Source: Tetrastigma voinierianum
Taxonomy: Eukaryota; Streptophyta; Magnoliopsida; Vitales; Vitaceae
Assembly: GCA_016808115.1 (NCBI GenBank)
Contig: JAEQBH010002187.1
Coordinates: forward strand, 248,001-312,000
Direction: 5' to 3'
Length of the DNA: 64,000 bases
The notes beneath the pieces were generated by a model. The model was not told the origin of the DNA. It worked only from the letters and a program-made list of their open reading frames with translations, and did no database searches. Shown here piece after piece: positions 11,255 to 23,500 of this stretch (positions within the stretch are counted from its first letter, which is position 1; every line of letters starts with the position of its first letter). A program made the position numbers and the translations under genes.

Positions 11255-11480
11255 TTTGTGAGCCGAGGTCATTATTTGACTCGGGTGCATTACATTCATT
11301 CATCGCTACATCATGTGTGCGAGAGTTGGGCTTAGAGGTTAAGACCTTGGAGAAGCCCCTATATGTGAGTTCTCCCCTAGGGACTAGGGTGAGTGTGGAT
11401 TAGATATGTCGGGGTTATGAGTTAGAGATCTGGGTTCCTCTGGATGGACAAGATCCATGGACATATGAGTTTGTATCATC
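11255..11480 (+). pseudogene. Element A protease remnant
   Basis: One frame reads LFDSGALHSFIATSCVRELG followed by LEVKTLEKPLYVSSPLGTRV, then a stop. DSG (11,273-11,281) is the retropepsin active-site triad, still intact. The enzyme would cleave the Gag-Pol precursor in the particle. Downstream residues toward RT are broken up. Confidence 0.85.
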
Positions 11481-11639
11481 CTTGGGATGGACTGGTTGAC
11501 GACATCTTGGGATTGTCACTGCTCAGTTAGCGGCGTGGGAGGGTTCTGCTACCACACGAGCCATTTTCGTGTGTTGCATTTGGAGGCGACACAATGCCTT
11601 GCCTGGGCCGTGTCTGCGATTCTAGATGCCTGAGGCCGG

Positions 11640-12850
11640 TTGATGGAATTGGCTAACAAGCCTTACCACCAGGGACGAGGTGAAGGCGGGACTGGATCTC
11701 ACTCCGGTGATCGTGAAGTGCAGGGATGTTTTCCGGATGAGCTATCGAGTTACCTCCAAAAGAAGGATGTAGACTTCATGAGTAAGTCACACCACAGTGG
11801 TGTCTGGCTTCTACAGCTTCGCATGGGATGGCGCCCCGGTTTGGTTGAAGAAACTCAAAGTCCGGATACGAAGGGGTGTGGGACGATGGTTATATTGGTA
11901 GGCACTTCTATGGCGCTCCAGTTTTGTTTGTGAAGAGGAGAGACAAAACTCTTCGATTGTGTATAAACTATCAGCAGTTGAACAAAGTCACGATCACAAA
12001 TTTGTATTCCTTGCCAAGGATTAATGATTCATCTGATCAGCTATGAGGGGCGCGGGAGTATTCGAAGATAGATCTCCACACTAGTTATCCTCTTATGAGA
12101 GTTGGAGCGAGACACACCCATAACATAGCGTGAAGAAGGCTGGTGTCGACACTTGACTTACGATACGCCGGTTTAAGAATGAGCTAGTGACATTCGAGGA
12201 TCTCGGTATAGGGTTTTTCCAGCCTATCGGATCAAGTTGCCGTAGTCTTTGTGGAAGTGTTTACGATCCACAAAGCGAGAAGGAGCAGGAAAATCTGTGG
12301 CGTTATTTACTGGACCTTGAGACATATGATTGGATGTCAAATTCAGCAATGGGGAGTCAACTAACTAAGGTGAGATTTAAGACATGTAGTATCGACTTCA
12401 GGTATAGCCGTGAGCATAGTGAAAAACAAAAAAAAAGTAGCTGCACATATGACAAGGTTGACTTGGGGAGAGGTCAAGTATGAGTGGCGTGACCAGTGTG
12501 AGAGGGCATTCCATAAACTAAAAAGGAGGCTTACTTAGAAGCACGTTACGAGTCAGGAAAGGGGCAGAATTTACCTGATGTGTTGTTCATGCCTGGATGA
12601 TGAGGCGGGATGTGTTTTGATTCAGTCAGGGAGGGTAGCAGCTTATGGTTCTCAACAGTTGAAGAATCATGAGCAGAAGTACCCCATACATGACATGGAG
12701 TTAGCGACCATAGCCTATGCTTTAAGGATTTGGTGCCACTAATTATATGGAGAACAGTTTAAGGCATTTCCAGACCTTAAGAGTCTGAAGTGTATTTTTT
12801 TTATTTTATTTACACAACGGGACCTCAAATTGAGCGAGGAGTGGTGGTGA
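11640..12850 (+). pseudogene. Element A reverse transcriptase / RNase H remnant
   Basis: RT palm begins near 11,930: LCINYQQLNKVTI, SLPRIND and SKIDLHTSYP are readable (11,946-12,090). The part that should carry the catalytic aspartates (about 12,225-12,290) is frameshifted; the box reads FVEV, so the active site is lost. Sequence between is shorter than usual, suggesting a deletion near 12,100-12,200. RNase H follows at 12,580-12,840 (GCVLIQSGRVAAYGSQQLKN, HEQKYPIHDMELATIAYAL, LKSLKCIF). The palm is normally YVDD or FVDD in this family. Confidence 0.85.
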
Positions 12851-12989
12851 TGCATTAGGTCAAAAGTCATCGAGCCTGGGGATAGTGTAGTTTCCCAGAG
12901 ATGGCAAATGCTAAGTTATTAGGAACATGTCAAAATGAGCCTCGTGACTCACTTGCCACGGATATCATAAGAACATGAAGCGGTGTGGG

Positions 12990-14260
12990 TGATAGTTGAT
13001 TAGTGCTCAAAAAGTGCTATTTTGAGTCCTATTTATTGTAGGTTTTGAGCACTTTTTGTGTACTAATCCAGCCAGGTCTTGATTTCACATTAAGGTCGGT
13101 TATTCTCTGCAGTTGCATTTTGTGGCTAATTTTATGATTTTACAGCTCTTGCTACAAATTTGTTGAGTCGATCCAAGCGCATTAGAATTAAGTGGAACTT
13201 AGCATTGCAGATAACAAATCAGAAGGAAAGATGGAGCAGAAGAAGAGCAGAGAAAGAAGTAGAGCAGTGGGGTGCAAAATTTTCGCACCACTGTGCGAAA
13301 ATTTCGCACCAGTGCGAAATTTTGCTCTCCAGTTTTTTTCCCATTTGACATTTGACTCCCCGTTTAACCCTTTTTTTGCAATTTTTCCTATAATACCCTT
13401 GATGTAATAGTTGTGGTTTAGATGTTTTGGTAATTTTTCTTATCATGGGCATTATATAAGCCCTGTGTACAGTTTGTAAAAGGGAACTTTTTTGGGCAGT
13501 AAAAAATTGCTGGACGGGAGTTTTCCCGCTGCTCTCCATTTTCTCTCATTTTCTCTCACTTTCTGGGCAGCCAAACACCCTCCGAGGATGACAACTCGGA
13601 GGATGAGCGGCTAGAACCTCTTCTTCCTTGGAGCGAAAGGCTAGGCAGGGGATATAAGGCAAGCGAAAGGGTTTTCTTGGTTCAAGCGGTATTTTCTACC
13701 ATTTATGGTTTCATTCAAACGTAGACTTTGATCCCTTCGATTCACTTTAAATGGTCAGTACTTAGTAAGCTTTTAGCGTTCATTGTATGCTTATTGTTAG
13801 ATACAGTGATATTCATTAGTTATCATTTATTAGCTGTTGGAAGGTGGGTCAAGGAGACTTGTTTCCCACTACCGAGACCATTGATGCTCAGTGATTGCCA
13901 TTTTTTAAAGGAAAATTATTAGGGGTCCAGTTCTTATAGCCACATGAAGATCCGGTTCGGGAAATGACTATAGGTCATCCTCACAACAGAGAAATGGACC
14001 CAAAGAACCTGATGAACTTTAGAACCCAAATCCAGTAGCCTGACATTTCAAGGAGACTTCTTTTACATTTTATTTTATTTAACTTTCAGTTTTCCAAACA
14101 ATACCCCTCACTATTTTTATCACCACTTTAAAATCGAACCAAATTCCTGATTTAGACTTATTACCGAGATGTTTAATAAACTTATCACATTATTAACCTA
14201 CTAGGCACTCTTATTGGCTTTGCTACGTGAGAAGGTTAATAAATATCTTGATTCATTTTC
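12990..14260 (+). mobile_element. Non-coding LTR-like insertion in pol of element A
   Basis: Separates RNase H (ending ~12,930) from integrase (from ~14,270) and has no pol similarity. It starts TGATAG and contains a 20-bp inverted repeat with 2 mismatches (12,999-13,018 against 13,048-13,067, core AAAAAGTGCT). A palindrome cluster is at 13,272-13,326 (GTGCGAAAATTTCGCAC at 13,293-13,309). A TATATAAG box lies near 13,453. These are typical of LTR promoters of large Ty3/gypsy elements. A possible end is ..TTATCA near 14,190, but no target duplication matches. Best read as a solo or truncated LTR, clade uncertain. Confidence 0.6.
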
Positions 14261-14269
14261 TGCGCCACC

Positions 14270-15325
14270 CAGTCAATAGTGGACCAGCTTACTAAGTCGG
14301 CACATTTTAAGTACGTGCGGGGGCGAGGCTTTCCTGTGGAGGAATTCTGGGTTGTACATACGAGAATCGTCCGATTACATAGGTACCGATTAATACATTG
14401 TATCGGACAGGGATCCCAGGTTTACGGCTCACTTTTGGAAGAGTTTCTAGAGAGCCATGGGGACACAGTTGATGATGAGCACTGCTTTTCATCCACAGAC
14501 AGATGGTCAGTCGGAGAGGACCATATAGGTTTTAGAGGACATGCTACGAGAATGCGTCTTGGATCATAAGGGTAGTTGGGAAGAGCACTTGCCTTTAGTG
14601 GAATTCGCCTACAACGGCGTTATGGGTGATCTCTCAGCTGCTATGAGGCATTGCATGGGAGCCCGTACCGATCACGATTTGCTGAGACAGAGGTGGGAGA
14701 GGCTCCGTCGGTCGATCGATTAAGACTGCACCGGAGAAGGTGGGTTTGATCTGACGTCTTCTCCGTCTTAAATTTTGGAAGAAAACTACGATAGGTCTGC
14801 GTCGACCCCTAGGTTCGAGGTTGGCGATCCACGTCTTCTTGAGTGATACTAGAGAGGTGGTCGATTTGACAAGCGAGAAGGCATCACCGAGGTTATATTA
14901 AGCCCTTCCGGGAATGCCGAGAGAGTGGTCTGATAAGCGTATTGGTTGGCTTTACCGTCGAGTTATCTAGGTTTTCATGAAGTATTTCATGTCTCCATGC
15001 TCTGGAAGTACACTCCAGATCCGACCCATGTGGTGGACAGGGAAGCTTGTTTGTTGATGCGGTCAGGACCTTCGAGGAGGGACCTGTGCGTATATTAGAT
15101 AGCCGAGATCACGTTTTGCGACGCAAGACTGTGAGGCTAGTGAAGGTGTTGTGGCAGCACTGAGGAGTGCAGGAGGCAACATAGGAACGCGAGGACACGA
15201 TACATGCCAATTATCCTTTCCTGTTCAAGGAGGGAGGCAAGTTTTCTTAGTCATTGGATATTTAATGACTATTGCATATGCATGTGTTTGTATTGCTAGT
15301 GTGTATGAATTTCGGGGACGAAATT
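14270..15325 (+). pseudogene. Element A integrase and chromodomain remnant
   Basis: Integrase catalytic core starts at 14,279 (DQLTKSAHF). After frameshifts come LMMSTAFHPQTDGQSERT-like text (14,470-14,525), then LRECVLDHKGSWEEHLPLVE and FAYN (14,541-14,615). The C-terminal part is weak until about 15,070, where text equivalent to the chromodomain reads RKTVRLVKVLWQH (15,123-15,162) and ends with a basic tail just before the polypurine tract. An integrase-linked chromodomain defines plant chromoviruses; with LTRs over 3 kb the Tekay/Del-like clade is the best guess. Not functional. Confidence 0.85.
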
Positions 15326-15326
15326 C

Positions 15327-15343
15327 TTTTAAGGAGAGAAGAA
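15327..15343 (+). other. Element A polypurine tract
   Basis: TTTTAAGGAGAGAAGAA immediately precedes the TGTAAAACCC start of the 3' LTR, the standard plus-strand primer position. Confidence 0.85.
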
Positions 15344-18300
15344 TGTAAAACCCGAGAAAATTAGAAATTTTCAAAAATGGCAAAATGATAATAATAATAA
15401 TATATTGCCATAATGGTTCAGGGAAGCCTATAAAATTCTCTACATCTCGGATGATGAAACAGACTGCGCCGTTGGATTCATCTTACGAAATCTAGTTACC
15501 TAGAAAAATTTTGTTAAATTCCGAGACAGTCGGATTTTTCACGATTTTCAAGGTAACGGGCGTCTAGTGACTCTCAAGGAAAAGATTTTTATGAGAATCT
15601 CGAGGATTGAAATACTTCGAAGTTAAGTTCGTTTAAAATAAATTGGATTTGAACCGGAGCCAGAAAATAAATTGTTCGGGGTAGGAGCGAATCCAGTGAG
15701 ATCACGCAGTGACAAGTGGGCGCCATGAGGGCCCACGCATATATTGGGTTGAAACGAGGAAGAAAGCTTGGGTGTTTGAATCGGCAGTGGGTTGAGTTAG
15801 AGAGAGAAAGGAGGGAAACTCCTCCTTCTCTCTACGATCTACGAAGATCGGGTGGTCGGAATCCATCGAGCCAAGATTTAAAGTTCATCTACTCGATTAA
15901 GGCTACGCGTGGATACCCACAACACGCAATTTCATCGAAGATTTCATGTTTGGAGAAGAAAAGTTAGTGAGAGAAGCTTTGCTTTCTCTCTAAGATTTAT
16001 GGTGATCGACGACTCGGTTTCTGTCGAGACTGAGACTTAAGAGTCGGAGTACTTGTAGAACATGGCGTGGACACCAAGTCAAAGAATTTACCGTCGAAGG
16101 TCGAGTGGAGATTCGGGAAGGCTTTGGGTCTCGGGTCTTTGGGACTCTAAAAAGTTTAACGGCTCAGGTAAAGAGCCTTCGTATTCGAGTTTATTTTGTA
16201 TCTAAATCTTTGCTTTGGCCTTGGTTGGACCCTAAGAATTGTTTGGATATGTTCAGAACACAAAAATAATATTTGCAGTTTTAGTTATTAGCATTAAGTT
16301 GATTTTAATTTGAAAGTTTGGGATGGGTTTTTATTGCCATGTTTATGGTTGGTGTGGACTCAATTAAGTGGTTTCTTTAGGTGAAAGGGTTGTTTCAAGA
16401 TGAGTTTGGGTAGGAAAAATAGCATGCGGGAGCTTTAAAGGAACTGAGAACATATGTTTCATGGGTTTCAACGCGGTGCCAGTTTGCATTGTTTGTCTGA
16501 AAGGCCTCCGGAAACTTGGACGACCATAACTTTTTCATTCGAGCTCCATTTTGGGTGTTCTTGGACTCTATGAAAATACCTTTAAGTCTAGAATCCATCC
16601 ATAAATATCTTGATAAAATTTGAACTCATATTTGGTCCTAAAATGATGAAAAACAGTAGGCCCCTGTTGGTTCCATGCGTCAGTCATCGTTCATACGAGA
16701 CCTCCAACTTCGAACGGCCATAACTTTCTCGTTCGAGCTCCGTTTTTGGTGTTCTTAGAGTCTAGAATATGACCATATTCTTTTCAATAGCAATTGGTGC
16801 TCACATCCATTTTGAAAAATTGATTGTTACAACAAGTGTGTTAATTGTTGGTTGTGTGGATGTGAGGAGTTGTGTGCAGAAGTGGCCATTACATGACAGG
16901 TTGTAGGCTATATTAGGTGCATGATATGCCATGAATTAGCCTAGGAAATGAGGTGTTTCATTACTTGCCTAGGTAGTGACTTGATGAAATGTTAACATGT
17001 GTTTGTGTGATTGATTGAAATGGCATTTCTTGATTAGAGTGTATGTGCTTGGATGTTGAGTATGTGTGCTCTAACATATTGGGTTTTGATGTGTTTTCAT
17101 GTGGACATGGCTATTGCATGGCATGTTGTGAGCTAGTTATTGGACATTATGCGCCGTGATGTAGCCCTAGGGATTTGAAGTATGACATTACTTGTCTAAG
17201 TAGTAGTCGGAATGATGTTGAAGTGCATGCTTGTTTTGATGTGTGTTGTGAGCATGAATGTGATAAATGTTAGTATGGTTGCATATATTAGTTTAATAAA
17301 TGTATGGATTTTGTGTGCATTAGACATGAGTGTCCAATGTTACACGATTGTAGTGTCTGGTATAAGGTGTCCATGTAAAGTGTTATACATTGGGCATGAC
17401 TTAGAGTGTAATGGCACAATTGCATTGCATTGGTGCACGGGGACATCGCATGGTATGGGTGTGAGTGCATAGTCGTTGTCATTCACCGTCCTTGGTGAAT
17501 GGGTTGTGGTCATTACTTTGGACGAAGTCCCATGGAGATCCACGGTTTGCATGGTTGACCAGTCGACATTGTGTTTGGTGTCGATGGTGAGACCAGTAAA
17601 TGGGACAAAGTCCGTGGAGTCTCACGGTTGCATAGCATGAAATTAATACCCTTGAGTTGGGCAATTTAAGTAGGGATAGACACCCCCTAGGGTGAAAAAC
17701 CTAGAACTTGCGGTTAGACATGACCCCCGTCGGTGAAAGACCAAAGAAAATGTCGGTTGGCATGCGGCATCTGGAGGTGAGACCTTAAAAAATCGTGGCT
17801 GACCTACGCCACCGACACTTGATTACATCAGTAATGCCCAGGATAAAACCACGAGTGGTATGGGTTTATAAAACAAAAAACTTTTATTTTATGTAATAAA
17901 TGATTTTATAAGGGATCATCCAAAAATCCTTTTGATTTGAAAAAGAAATGAAAATGACTTTATAAAATGATCATTGGATGTGATCCGAAAAAATAAAGGT
18001 TTTTATGCGCATGGGGTTTCATCATGAGAGTCAGGTGAGGACTTGATAGCGGGCATGATGAGTCGTCATTAAATGAAGTAGGATTCACATGCTGAATTGC
18101 ATGTCCTAGGTTGGTGTGTGCTTGGTTGTTTGACCGTTTCATGTGCATTTATGTGGGGAATAGCCCTTGTAGGACTTGCTCTGCGGGCGTTAGCTCACCG
18201 TCGTGGGACCCCACTTCCCGGGTACACGACATGTCTGCGGGCGAGCGGTGCTCATGAGGCGCAATTATAGGCGGGCCAGTGCCGTATGATTCATGTTTTG

Positions 18301-18635
18301 TATATTATATTAGAACATGTTAGTTTTAATATATCTTTGTAGTGAGTGATGTAATAACTCTTGGTCGGTTTGGTGATATAGATTATTATATGGATAAATG
18401 GGCCTGTCTTGGCCATTTTACTAAATATGTGGACCGGTGTGGTCTTTGTATAATATTAGGACGGGTTGCCATGAAATTTGCAGTTTATTTTGGGTAGAGC
18501 TCCTCGTACAAAGGAGACTCTGCTAGATTTTAAGATAAATCTGGGTCCTTGGAAAAGGGGACTACGATGGTGTGGAGTTTGAGCATCCACAAATTCTCCA
18601 CTGCAGTTTGACAGGGTTATCATGTATTAGAGTTT
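15344..18635 (+). repeat. Element A 3' LTR
   Basis: Begins TGTAAAACCCGAG after the polypurine tract. Its first ~400 bp are related to the LTR heads of D and G ('cagtcggattttt' at 15,526, 'gacttcgtctaat'-type blocks absent). The same duplicated module as in the 5' copy lies at 16,508-16,650 and 16,695-16,760. Similarity to the 5' LTR runs to 'ccacaaattctcc' near 18,600; the exact end (perhaps ..GGGTTATCA near 18,631) is uncertain and no target duplication can be tested because the 5' end is outside the window. Small frames inside (for example 17,212-17,472) are shared LTR text, not genes. Confidence 0.8.
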
Positions 18636-19210
18636 AGACATCCACAATGAGACTCTTACTTTACTTTTCTAACATTGGTGGGCACATTTTATATATATAA
18701 TTTCATAATGAAATAAAACTTGTAATACGACCACCGTAACGGTGTTTAATTGTTCAAGTACATACGTGCATGAGTCTCATTTACTTGTACTTACACAAAC
18801 TCCACTATTACAAAAACCTTTACATTTACATTCCAAAACTAAAAATAAGAACCTACATCAGGTGGACTCCTATTGCTGTGTTGGCCTTGTTGTATGTAGA
18901 ATGCCTTGGATGTCCCTCTTGGTACCTACCTGGATGAAACTCTTATGTAACCACCACCAGTGGAAGCGAGATAACATATATGACCACTTGAAGTTGTCCA
19001 CAATTACAGGATACATATAACATAATGCATATGTCAGAGTTTACATATAACCTAATTCTTATCACAGAGTTTTCATATAACATAATTCTTATAATAGGGT
19101 TTTCATATCTCCCGTAGGAGTTCAAAACATAGATCGTGTAGAGATGGTACTCATATATACAATACAGAACAGAGCAGAACTGATTACTTATGCTTTCTTA
19201 TTGTTCATTA

Positions 19211-19315
19211 TTCATATTCTTATCATATAAATGTTTCACACATCATTTTATTCATATACTTTTCATATAAATGTTTCACACATCATTTTATTCATATATT
19301 TTTCATATAAATGTT
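19211..19315. repeat. 40-bp tandem repeat
   Basis: About 2.6 copies of a 40-bp unit starting ttcatatactt and containing catataaatgtttcacacat. Copies differ at only a few positions. Confidence 0.85.
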
Positions 19316-19320
19316 AGATA

Positions 19321-19455
19321 TGTGCTTGCCCACGTAACAAAAGTGTCGTAGCGCTAGCAGGAGTGCCAAAGCACTGAACAAAGACGTGTCTGCCCACATA
19401 ACAAAAGTGTCATAACACTAGTAGGAGTGTAGAAGCATTAAACAGAGGTGCCTAT
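19321..19455. repeat. ~66-bp tandem duplication
   Basis: Two copies of a unit with 'tgcccac.taacaaaagtgtc', 'gcaggagtg' and 'aagca.t.aacagag'. They differ mostly by C/T and G/A transitions, as expected for deaminated methylated DNA. Confidence 0.8.
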
Positions 19456-19649
19456 TCATTCGCTATTCGGTCTTAAGCAGACATACAATTATATGTGTTA
19501 TCGAGTTTGTTATATCATTCTTAATCCGAAGCGACGAGGTTCAGAGCAATTTTACATACACTTGTATACATGTACAGACCCTTTCATTTGGAAATAACAG
19601 AAGAACATAACCAATAGGTTACGGGATCTGTACTGATGTGCCGAGTGCT

Positions 19650-19880
19650 GGTACTCAGCTTTCCAATGTCGGTACTTTCGACTTTCGATTACCGATTACT
19701 TAACTTGATACCGGTACTCGCGCTGGACCTTAAACCACTTTGGTACCGTTATAACATGATACTATTATAATATCCTCTAGACCAAAAACAACTTTGAGTA
19801 CCGATACTCAACTTTCAATACCGGTACTCAACTTTTAGTACCGATACTCAATATCCTATAGACCAAAAACAACTTTGAGT
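19650..19880. repeat. TACCGATACTCA 20-bp repeat array
   Basis: Three clean 20-bp repeats (taccgatactca/taccggtactca followed by actttya) at about 19,797-19,850, with degenerate copies upstream to 19,650. It is framed by two copies of 'gaccaaaaacaactttgagt' about 80 bp apart. TACCGGTA is palindromic. Confidence 0.8.
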
Positions 19881-20570
19881 TCTATTACTATATTTCCACC
19901 AGATTTCATAGGTTTACCTATTTTTACTAGAAAGCTAACTAAACTGAAAATAACCCACTAATGAACTACTTTATGTGAAATCAATTTTATACAGAGATAG
20001 GGTTCTTCTAACCCAAACATAAGTAAAGAGAGAGTTAGGAGGGTTTCCTAACCAAAAAATCCATACACAAACCTAAACAAGTTTCCATACAAGTAATCCA
20101 TACCTCGATTTCTTGAAGCTTAAACATTTTCTTCTTCTTTCCTTCTTACTTGAACAAGGAGAACCCAAGACAAAGGAGAAAAGCAAACCACAATTGGCTT
20201 CTTCTCACATAAACCATAACCCTAGCTCCCTTTGCAAACAAATCAAGGCTTATCTGTTCCGGAATAAGTTTAGATACATCCCCCGATTTGACCCAAGGCC
20301 ATGTTTGGTCCAAAATTTCCATTTTTTTTTGCCTAAGTCTCTGACCCTTGCCATTTGGTCCTTTATCTTTCTATTATTTGCAAATCAACTTATCATATTT
20401 ATTCTTTAACATATAATCTTTTCATCTTATGTCACTTGGGTCCTTAATTAGAAAATTACCAATTTACCCTTAATACTCAAATTTCCAAAAAAAAAATGCA
20501 AATTTTACATATATTATACCCTAAATATGTCATAAACTATTGAAGTCACAATTAGGAATTATTCGAAAGA

Positions 20571-23500
20571 ATATGAGGAAGTGCTCTAATACTCTTACCA
20601 AAGGATAAGGTGAATATAACTCTTGATGAACAGAAACATATTCTAAAGGAAAACAAAAGAATTCAAACTCTTAAAAGAAGGAAAATCAGCAAACTAATAA
20701 ACAATCTTCAGTTCTTGAAGAATAATAGACAGTGTTAAACAAACAAATTTATATTAGATCTATGAAAGATTAATCCGTTGGAACAAACAGAAAACGTGTG
20801 ATCAGTGAAGAGAGTACGTCCATTGAATGACACAAAAATATGTGATCATGAGATGTTGTCTCGATCAAACAAGAAAAAACATGTTGAATATGAAGGTTTC
20901 GTCTATTATTGAATAAGCAGAAAAACATAGCGAGATAATGTTTTAATCTAGTTAAATAATAAATAAGTTGATACTCTGAGAAAAGCTCAAAATAAAGATA
21001 TAAACTGGTGACCGATACAAGAAGCTTCGAGAAGCGATCAAACAATACATCTTCTAAGCAAACAGTCACAATGAAGAGTGGGCGCTCTGACCTAATAATA
21101 TGAATCAATCTGTTGTTTAAGGAGTAGCTAAAAACTATGGATAATCCGATACTTATCAAGGTAGGAACATTTGATCCATGATACAGTTGGAAGGAGTGTG
21201 CCAATAAGCCTATCTCAAAAGTACCTTCACCATGGTCGGTGGTAATCATATAACTCAGGATGCCAAAAAAAACCAAACATTACGACATATTGTTGACAAA
21301 ATATGTGACAAAGGCGATGATAACATAAAATGACAAAAATAAAGAGAAAAAGTGAGTCAACTCAACATTCAAGTATCAAGGCTGGACCATCATCTGTGAC
21401 CCCATAAATCTAGTACACGCTGGCAGAGAGTGTTGAGGCCTAAAAGTTCAGTAAATATGTTGAAGCTGTTTGACTGAAAGATCAAGACACATTCTTTATG
21501 ATCAAACAAGATAATCATATCTTTGGGGAAATGAGTTGATTCAAAACCAAATTAGTAAACTGGATGGGATATATGTGTGGACATTGAGGAAAAAGTATGA
21601 ATATGGATGGGAAGGCCAAATTGCAGTGTCAGATTTGCTAGTGTGTTATGAAGGAATTCAATCCATGTGATATGGGCCATCGATAGTCACCATCATAATA
21701 TAATAGATAGATCAAAGAGTAGTTATATTTTGTGTCCAGTGAAAACACAGCTGGTGTCCTCAAGTGCATCCATTTTCGATTATGATGGATGATGCATTCA
21801 ACCCTCACAAAGAATTGAGTATGTAGTGTAAGAGGAAATAGAAAATATACCATTACAAATACCGACTATGAGTCTTGTAACATTTTTCAAGAATTTAGAA
21901 AGTAGATGTACCTAAATATAAACTATCTGATGGTTGTATAAGAAAATCAAACTCCATTGTCACAACTGGAAGGTATATAAAATAAAGTGTCCTCATATCT
22001 GTGTATGTTATAACTCAGACCAATTGTAAAGGAGTGGTGAGCCTGTCTAATAAACTCATATCAGTCATACAAAGATGGATGAAGGCAGTGTGTCATAGGG
22101 ATCTCATAAGTAGTTATGGGATGGAGATAGATGTTATATCTGTGCCCATCAACCATGATGAGTTGGATATACAATTTTAAATAACTTTGTGATATGTGAT
22201 GAAGTGTTTTCCCATTTATACAGCTAATGGAATATACAAAATCATAAATCAGGAAAGGGACATACCTATGATCTCAAATCATTTCACCTCACAAGATCAT
22301 TAACTGACGAGGATGGTGCACTAGCATGAGTAATCAATCTCATTGAGAAGTAAGTACTCGACCGGTTGCCCCAGATGTGGATATCTGAAATTAATGATAA
22401 AATGGAGGCCTTGAGTGTGCCTGTCCTGTCCGAAACAAAGTATCATCAGCTATATCCAGGCTCCTCTGCTAGTCCCAGTGTCATGGCCCCATGTAGCCTC
22501 AGAAGCTAGTGTGTGGATCATGAGCCAGCAGGGTGGTCTTGAACTAGTTGCAGTGTGGGCTCAGTAGTCAAGATGAAGAGTAGAGCTGGACTGATAATCG
22601 TGGTTGGAGCAGTGAGATAAAGTCTAGAGAGCCTGTGGGTGAAATGGTTTGTCAGTTTTCATCATGGCACGGAGGAGTGCATCAGTGGACAGTGGTGAGT
22701 GAGTGGGATCCTAGATGAGATGTCTTTCAGGTCTCACTAAATCTCTTTCATGACCAGAGATCTGCATCAGACTCTCATATGTATATGCTAGTTGGAATGT
22801 GGATGTCACGTTCTATGCAGCCTTGTGATGTGATGTTAATATAATATGGTGAGTTTAATTTTATTTTCTCTTTTACACGTGCCCAATCATTCAGATTCAT
22901 TAGCCCAAATGAGCAGAATGAAGCATCTTGATCCCGGTATAAGTGATCCCTCTGTCATCTAAAGCCAGATATGGATCTTTAGGGATGATAGGAAGCATGA
23001 GTATCTCACTTTGAAGCCATGTGAAATACCTCAGGCCAAAAAAAATAAAGTAAGTGTGGTTTGTAGAGTAGCACCTCAGGGATAGGTGGACCTCGTGGTG
23101 ATCTGAATGATGGTTGATATCACTTCGGACCTGAAAGATCATTGAGCATAGAAGGAATGGGTGTTGATCGATCTCGTATGACTCAAATCTCTAATGACTA
23201 TTCACACATCATGGGTCTGTTGGTAAAAAGATCAAATGGTGTGAAGAAGAGTGAGTTAATCTGGGACTCCAAAGGGCTATATGTAATGGATAAGGTAAAT
23301 AGGATCATGAAATGATGGCCACCCCATCATTTGACGTGACATCGATACATCATGCTCACCAGATTACATGAGTCGACACTAAAGATCGGTATCTATCCAA
23401 TGTAGTAATGTGAAATCCTGCAAAACCATGTGAAAGCCCATGTCATATGGTCTATAAGAACCCCACCTATGTCAATCATGAACATAGCTATAAAAATCAC

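Larger units (their letters stand above)
18640..20570 (-). repeat. Solo-LTR-like block E
   Basis: Read on the minus strand from 20,570, it follows the head of the B LTR: 'gacatatttagggtataat', 'taccaattt'-type text, 'ggacccaagtgacataag', 'accaaatgg', 'aacatggccttg', then GAGGTATGG (donor-like GT at 20,103). No internal gag-pol adjoins it and no flanking duplication was recognised. The frame at plus 20,113-20,409 is an accident inside this LTR. Tandem repeats fill its distal half. Boundaries are approximate. Confidence 0.65.

Noticed and set aside
13219..13539. 106-codon minus frame
   Set aside because: Lies in the palindromic LTR-like insertion; its His/Cys/Glu-rich C-terminus translates the GCGAAA palindromes.
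20113..20409. 98-codon plus frame
   Set aside because: It lies in LTR-like block E and matches LTR features on the opposite strand.
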